27,927 bases of DNA from Sulfuricurvum sp. (GTDB lineage Bacteria > Campylobacterota > Campylobacteria > Campylobacterales > Sulfurimonadaceae): contig JAGXHZ010000120.1 of NCBI GenBank assembly GCA_024635855.1, positions 1-27,927 of the forward strand, given 5' to 3'. Positions 24,117-27,927 of the stretch are shown in pieces. Each line of letters opens with the position of its first letter. Positions within the stretch are counted from its first letter, which is position 1. The notes under the pieces are model-generated. The model saw only the letters and a program-made list of their open reading frames with translations, was not told where the DNA came from and ran no database searches. A program made the position numbers and the translations under genes.

Positions 24117-25902
24117 CGATGATGCCGAAAAATTTCATCGCCTAGGAGTAGGGAGCATCACAGCTCTTTCACTCATCGCCCCCACCTCATTTGAAGATCG
24201 CCGTCTAAGCACCCAACTCATCACAAATACCTCATGTGTACTCGATGCCACCGTTGAGAGTGTTGTTCGAACCCCTAAAACGCTCAAAATTATCTTTTTT
24301 GCTCATAATATAGACGAGCGAATAGAGGGGGTCATTTTTCATCCGCAATCGTACATGATCCATCAGTTTCCAACCCACCAAAGAGCTTTTTTCACAGGGA
24401 AAGCAGTATTGGAAAATGGTCGCTGGCAGATAATACAGCCCGTAAAAATCTCCGCCGTTGGCTCATTGGTTCCCATCTATAAAACCCCTTTGCGTGTTGA
24501 TGTAATGCGCCGTCTTATCGAAAAACACATTACGATAGAGGCTCTCATCGCCGATGGCTTGCTAGAGAATATTGCACAAACGCTCTACGACATTCATTTT
24601 CCTAAAATCCCAATGCCGCTTAGTGAACATCAGCTGTATGCGCTGAAATTTACGGAGCTTTATGACTATATGCGCCGTCTTAAACTCAAACGCCGTTTTC
24701 ATCCAACTCAGTATAAAGCCACAGGGGAGATAGAGAAGTGGAGTAAAACCCTCCCCTTTACCCTTACAGACGATCAAAAAAAAGCGATTAAGGAAATCAA
24801 AGCTGATTTATCGGGTGAGGTCGCGGCACGTCGTATGATCGTTGGGGATGTTGGATCGGGTAAAACGATGGTGATTTTGGCATCCGTTGTTTTGATGCAG
24901 CCGTATCGCTCCATCCTTATGGCTCCTACGACGATACTTGCGGCACAATTGTACGAAGAAGCGCAAAAATTTCTTCCTGATTTAGACATTGCCTTGGTGA
25001 CAAACGCGACGAAAAAAGGGTCATTAGAGGAGTATGATTTTATCATCGGAACGCACGCCCTTCTTCACCGCGAACTTCCCAGTGCAGGATTGGTAATGGT
25101 GGATGAACAGCACCGCTTCGGCACCGCCCAACGTCATGCCCTCTCCAAGCTCACCGAAAACGACTCCGCCCCCCATTTTCTCCAATTCTCCGCGACCCCG
25201 ATTCCTCGAACATTAGCGATGATCGAATCGGCTCACATCGATGTAAGCTTGATCGTTCAAACACCTTTTACCAAAAACATTGAAACAAAAATCATCCATA
25301 AAAACGATTTTTCTTTCTTACTAGAGCATATACGAGCTGAAATAGCGCAAGAACATCAAGTATTGCTCGTCTATCCGCTAGTAGAACAAAGCGAGTCAAT
25401 CAATTACCAAAGCATTGATGAAGCCAGAGGTTTTTGGGAAAAGAAATTTGAAAATGTCTACGTCACCCACGGCAAAGACAAAGAAAAAGAGGTAGTTTTA
25501 CGAGAATTTCGAGACAACGGCTCGATATTGATTGCCACCACCGTCGTCGAAGTAGGCATCTCCCTCCCGCGCCTCACCACCGTCATTATCGTAGGAGCCG
25601 AACGACTTGGACTCTCCACGCTTCATCAGCTGCGAGGTCGAGTAAGCCGTACAGGTCTTCAGGGATATTGCTATCTCTATACCAACACATTAGGTAAAAA
25701 TGAACGATTAGAGTCGTTTAGTAGTTGCGTCAGCGGATTTGAGATTGCGGCACTAGACCTAAAATTTCGCTCATCAGGTGATTTGCTGGAAGGAAGCATT
25801 CAAAGCGGTAAAAAGTTTCGATGGGCGGATATTGGTGAGGATGAAAAGATAGTAAAAGAAGTTAAAGCGTGGTTAGACAAAGATAATACCGTCTATTTTT
25901 AA
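24097..25902 (+). CDS. recG: ATP-dependent DNA helicase RecG
   Basis: RecG remodels stalled forks and branched DNA and limits over-replication. The 601-residue protein is shorter than E. coli RecG (693), as is usual in this phylum, mainly by a reduced N-terminal wedge domain (about 1-210). Helicase motifs: I GDVGSGKT at 250-257, Ia LMAPTTILAAQ, II DEQH at 336-339 (DEQHRFGTAQR), III FSATPIPRTLA, V IATTVVEVGI and VI QLRGRVSRTGLQGYCYL. The RecG-specific C-terminal region with GFEIAALDLKFRSSGDLLEGSIQSG follows. The ATG lies within the end of the M16 gene, with no clear ribosome binding site, consistent with coupling. It is the last gene of the long plus-strand run. Confidence 0.97.
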   Translation: MPLLPNNDDAEKFHRLGVGSITALSLIAPTSFEDRRLSTQLITNTSCVLDATVESVVRTPKTLKIIFFAHNIDERIEGVIFHPQSYMIHQFPTHQRAFFTGKAVLENGRWQIIQPVKISAVGSLVPIYKTPLRVDVMRRLIEKHITIEALIADGLLENIAQTLYDIHFPKIPMPLSEHQLYALKFTELYDYMRRLKLKRRFHPTQYKATGEIEKWSKTLPFTLTDDQKKAIKEIKADLSGEVAARRMIVGDVGSGKTMVILASVVLMQPYRSILMAPTTILAAQLYEEAQKFLPDLDIALVTNATKKGSLEEYDFIIGTHALLHRELPSAGLVMVDEQHRFGTAQRHALSKLTENDSAPHFLQFSATPIPRTLAMIESAHIDVSLIVQTPFTKNIETKIIHKNDFSFLLEHIRAEIAQEHQVLLVYPLVEQSESINYQSIDEARGFWEKKFENVYVTHGKDKEKEVVLREFRDNGSILIATTVVEVGISLPRLTTVIIVGAERLGLSTLHQLRGRVSRTGLQGYCYLYTNTLGKNERLESFSSCVSGFEIAALDLKFRSSGDLLEGSIQSGKKFRWADIGEDEKIVKEVKAWLDKDNTVYF

Positions 25903-25919
25903 CTATACATCCGCCTTTT

Positions 25920-25972
25920 GTCATCCCGTACTTGATACGGGATCTGGATTCCGTGTCGTAGCACGGAATGAC
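25920..25972. repeat. Two-hairpin REP-like element between recG and hpf
   Basis: Two perfect 8-bp stems, 25923-25930 with 25936-25943 and 25948-25955 with 25962-25969, are enclosed by a short outer pairing of GTCA (25920-25923) with TGAC (25969-25972). The right half (25944-25972), read on the minus strand, matches 26859-26887 at 27 of 29 positions. It sits between two convergent genes, a common place for such palindromes, and may also serve as a transcript-end structure. Confidence 0.75.
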
Positions 25973-25982
25973 GAGAGTAGGC

Positions 25983-26519
25983 TTAATACAACCCAAACTT
26001 CCCATCATTACGTTTAAAGAGTACACGCATTTTCCCCTCGATGTCGTAAAACACCTCAAACTGCTTCCCGCCACTTTTTATATTTTCGAGTACATCAGCA
26101 ACTTCTTGCGGTTTATAAAGTTCCAGTTCCATCGGGACAATCTCATCTTCCATCGCTTCACCTATAGCATGCAAGTCAACCGTATGGGAAGCAGCATTTT
26201 TTGCCTCATTCAACCCTTCATTTTTATGATCACTCAAACGTTCATGCAGACGGCGAAGTGCTTTTTGAGCACGCTCGATGGCAATATCGATAGCAGCATA
26301 GAGATCATTATCGCGTTGCGTGATAACGATGGTATTGTTACCTGCTACATTGATGGTAAATTCGATTGTTACTCCCTTTTTACGTTCATTCATGCTGGCG
26401 ATAGCATTAACGCTGATAAGGTCGAGATGAAATTTAGTGAGAGTGTCGATAGAGTGCATTAGATGATCTTTGATCGCATCGCTAAGTTCGATGTGGCGTC
26501 CGACGAGAGAAATATTCAT
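25983..26519 (-). CDS. hpf: Ribosome hibernation-promoting factor, long form
   Basis: Long HPF dimerises and joins two 70S ribosomes into inactive 100S particles in stationary phase or starvation. The 178-residue protein has the N-terminal HPF/YfiA domain (about 1-100; MNISLVGRHIELSDAIKDHL, VEFxIN-like strand, DNDLYAAIDIAIERAQKALRR), a linker, and the C-terminal dimerisation domain (about 120-178; MELELYKPQEVADVLENIKSGGKQFEVFYDIEGKMRVLFKRNDGKFGLY). AAGG lies 9 bases before the ATG, and a near-consensus sigma70 promoter is just upstream. It is monocistronic, convergent with recG across a REP-like element, and divergent from the surface-protein gene. Confidence 0.95.
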   Translation of the reverse strand: MNISLVGRHIELSDAIKDHLMHSIDTLTKFHLDLISVNAIASMNERKKGVTIEFTINVAGNNTIVITQRDNDLYAAIDIAIERAQKALRRLHERLSDHKNEGLNEAKNAASHTVDLHAIGEAMEDEIVPMELELYKPQEVADVLENIKSGGKQFEVFYDIEGKMRVLFKRNDGKFGLY

Positions 26520-26556
26520 GGGGTACTGCCTTGTAGTAAATTTGTGATAGATTTTG

Positions 26557-26585
26557 ATTATAACACAGAAAAATCAACGGTTCAA
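26557..26585 (-). promoter_or_regulatory. Sigma70-type promoter for hpf
   Basis: On the minus strand TTGAAC (26585-26580), a spacer of exactly 17 bases, and a perfect TATAAT (26562-26557). The predicted leader to the hpf ATG is about 30 bases and contains AAGG. This is one of the two best sigma70 promoters in the window. Confidence 0.75.
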
Positions 26586-26713
26586 TAGCTATTATGGGTA
26601 AATACAGAGAAATATAATATCTAATAACACAATTTAATCACACTTTAATATTAGCTGGAATACACTTTGTATTATGGCATTTTCTCTTTTTTTAAGAGAC
26701 TAATACGAAAGTT

Positions 26714-26739
26714 TAAAAATTGGCTCGTTTTGCCGATAA
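26714..26739 (+). promoter_or_regulatory. Predicted sigma28 (FliA) flagellar-class promoter
   Basis: GCCGATAA at 26732-26739 is an exact match to the sigma28 -10 consensus. TAAAAATT at 26714-26721 matches TAAAGTTT at 6 of 8 positions, with a 10-base spacer (consensus 11). GAAAGTTT at 26707-26714 is a closer -35 match but lies 17 bases away. The promoter would give a leader of about 75 bases before the ATG at 26821. Confidence 0.6.
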
Positions 26740-26820
26740 TGTGGTATTAAAATTGGGTTTGTATAGCGTTCGTTACCGAGCCCTGATAGTGTGTGCCTTA
26801 AAAATCCCAAGGAGGATAAA

Positions 26821-27927
26821 ATGAAAACCTTAACATTACTGAGAGACACAACACACCCGTCATTCCGTGCCACGAAACGGAATCCAGCTCTTAAGCTTAT
26901 ACTTCGATTACTTTCCATTTTTGGAGTAATGATGATGATTGCTGTGTCGGGGTGGGGGGCTGTGCTGGATACAGACACTTTCGATACCGGTAAAGACGGA
27001 TGGAATGGAACTGGAGAATCTTGGAATTCTGGTGGTCAGCAATTATTTATTAATCGTGATCAGACCGGAACAAAAACATTTACTTTTGCAGCTTATCCGA
27101 ATCAAGTGGTTACTGTAACTCTAGTTGCAACGAAAACAGCTACATGGGAATCCTCAGATTTAATAAATATTACTGCAAATGGCACATCTGTTTACAATTC
27201 CAATACAGATGGGTCTATATCATTTGACGCAACACTCAATGGAAGTGGACAATTAGCATTAGTAGTGACACCGAATACTAATAATGATAATGAAGATTTA
27301 TACATCGATAATATTTCTATTACCTACACTTCAACCCCTGAAATCAACGTTCAAGGAAACAGTACGAATATTGTTAATGGAGATTTGATTCCATCTACAT
27401 CTGACAATACCGATTTTGGAAATGTTGCGACGGGCTCGTATTTAGATAAAATATATACGATTCAAAACACAGGGACAGCAGCACTTACTACGAATACACC
27501 TACGTTCACGGGAGATTTTAGTCTACAAGGAATCTTTCCTTCATCGATCGCAGCAGGTAGTACTGCAAACTTTACTGTTCGTTTTACTCCCACTGCCGCA
27601 GGGGCTCGAAACGGTACGATCTCCTTTGTTAATAATGACGGCAATGAAAACCCTTATAGCTTTTCGATCACAGGGACGGGAGTAACACCTCTCCCCGAAA
27701 TCAATGTTTTAGGAAACAGTACGAATATTGTTGATGGAGATTTGATTCCATCTACATCTGACAATACCGATTTTGGAAATGTTGCGACGGGCTCGTATTT
27801 AGATAAAACATATACTGTTCAAAACACAGGGACAGCAGCACTTACTATGAATACACCTACGTTCACGGGAGATTTTAGTCTACAAGGAATCTTTCCTTCA
27901 TCGATCGCAGCAGGTAGTACTGCAAAC
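26821..27927 (+). CDS. Exported repeat protein with choice-of-anchor-D-like domains (partial)
   Basis: The reading frame is open from the ATG at 26821 to the right edge (369 codons, no stop), so the gene is unfinished here. AAGGAGG ends 5 bases before the ATG. Residues 1-27 form an unusually long charged N-region that includes a palindromic repeat (residues about 13-23). The hydrophobic core LILRLLSIFGVMMMIAVSGWGA (about 26-47) follows, with likely cleavage after Ala. Residues about 48-170 look like a Thr/Asn-rich beta-sandwich domain. From residue 174, 119-residue repeats begin with PEIN(V)xGNSTNIVxGD and include TDFGNVATGS, FTGDFSL, FTVRFTPTAAGARNGTISF and NDGNENPYSFSITGTG, the pattern of choice-of-anchor-D/HYDIN-like Ig-fold domains. 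It is probably a secreted or surface protein, perhaps an adhesin; the anchor and function lie beyond the window. Confidence 0.88.
   Translation, partial: MKTLTLLRDTTHPSFRATKRNPALKLILRLLSIFGVMMMIAVSGWGAVLDTDTFDTGKDGWNGTGESWNSGGQQLFINRDQTGTKTFTFAAYPNQVVTVTLVATKTATWESSDLINITANGTSVYNSNTDGSISFDATLNGSGQLALVVTPNTNNDNEDLYIDNISITYTSTPEINVQGNSTNIVNGDLIPSTSDNTDFGNVATGSYLDKIYTIQNTGTAALTTNTPTFTGDFSLQGIFPSSIAAGSTANFTVRFTPTAAGARNGTISFVNNDGNENPYSFSITGTGVTPLPEINVLGNSTNIVDGDLIPSTSDNTDFGNVATGSYLDKTYTVQNTGTAALTMNTPTFTGDFSLQGIFPSSIAAGSTAN
26859..26887. repeat. REP-like palindrome inside a coding region
   Basis: This half-element has a 7-bp stem (26862-26868 with 26877-26883). It matches the reverse complement of 25944-25972 at 27 of 29 positions. 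It lies in frame between the start codon and the hydrophobic signal core of the surface-repeat gene, encoding roughly SFRATKRNPA. Confidence 0.75.
27340..27927 (+). repeat. 357-bp tandem coding repeats, second unit cut by window edge
   Basis: Unit 1 covers 27340-27696 (119 codons); unit 2 starts at 27697 and its first 231 bases are visible. I count 8 differences over those 231 bases, about 96.5% identity. Differences cluster in the first third and around the middle; the last 78 visible bases are identical. More units probably follow to the right. Confidence 0.95.

Larger units (their letters stand above)
26520..26820. other. Divergent intergenic region, hpf / surface-repeat gene
   Basis: This 301-base AT-rich stretch holds the hpf sigma70 promoter (26557-26585), the sigma28-type promoter for the rightward gene (26714-26739), an unassigned plus-strand TATAAT (26613-26618) without -35, and a TCTCTT/AAGAGA hairpin (26683-26699). 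A leader of about 75 bases ends in a strong AAGGAGG. GGCTCG at 26722-26727 and CGAGCC at 26777-26782 form a short inverted repeat. No gene is seen in it. Confidence 0.6.

Noticed and set aside
26656..26673. Sigma54-like promoter (GGAA...TTTGTA) upstream of the surface-repeat gene
   Set aside because: The essential GC at -12 is GT here, and the sigma28-type element downstream is a far better match and nearer the gene.
26746..26820. Possible riboswitch (cyclic di-GMP or other) in the leader of the surface-repeat gene
   Set aside because: I could not find the conserved core of any riboswitch class I know; only weak pairings such as TTGGG with CCCAA near the ribosome binding site are visible.
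26700..26978. 92-codon minus-strand frame across the surface-gene start
   Set aside because: It runs antisense to a strong ribosome binding site, start codon and signal peptide, and shows no domain.

Overview
The window looks like chromosome of a free-living Campylobacterota (Epsilonproteobacteria) bacterium. A Sulfuricurvum- or Sulfurimonas-like organism is my best guess, inferred from protein similarity by eye and gene order rather than from any search. Supporting marks are the tpiA-fabI, kdsA-ribH-nusB, divergent fliW-proC/bamD-lon and nusA/HP0268-like/miaB clusters (all remembered from Campylobacter jejuni and Helicobacter pylori), futalosine-route menaquinone synthesis (mqnC), a short NusA without C-terminal acidic repeats, and moderate-to-low GC with TATAAT-type -10 elements.

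Layout. 1-1393: end of tpiA, fabI, and a convergent small lipoprotein. 1652-3993: a porin with its own terminator, then a lone OppB/DppB-type permease behind a very good sigma70 promoter that seems to start transcription at the start codon. 4127-5248: nusA on the minus strand. 5413-10584: a tightly packed plus-strand operon of an HP0268-like small protein, miaB, a DUF374 acyltransferase, a Xer recombinase and three unrecognised proteins whose order and architecture resemble PilM-PilN-PilO. 10588-11737: proC and fliW (minus). 11847-15020: bamD and lon (plus). 14974-17299: tilS and rimO (minus), with tilS overlapping the end of lon. 17352-25902: a long plus-strand run of msrP, msrQ, a flavoprotein, kdsA, ribH, nusB, mqnC, an M16-family protein without its zinc motif, and recG. 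25983-26519: hpf (minus). 26821-end: an unfinished large exported protein made of near-identical 119-residue repeats, behind a predicted sigma28 (FliA) promoter.

Most of the window is housekeeping: translation and RNA (nusA, nusB, miaB, rimO, tilS, hpf), envelope (porin, bamD, kdsA, acyltransferase), proteolysis (lon), repair (recG, msrPQ), cofactors (ribH, mqnC) and lipid synthesis (fabI). The accessory part is the right edge. There a flagellar-type promoter, a palindromic repeat inserted in frame near the start codon, and almost identical repeats point to a fast-evolving cell-surface protein. The other less-described system is the cryptic PilMNO-like triad. I see no rRNA, canonical tRNA, CRISPR array, insertion sequence or prophage.
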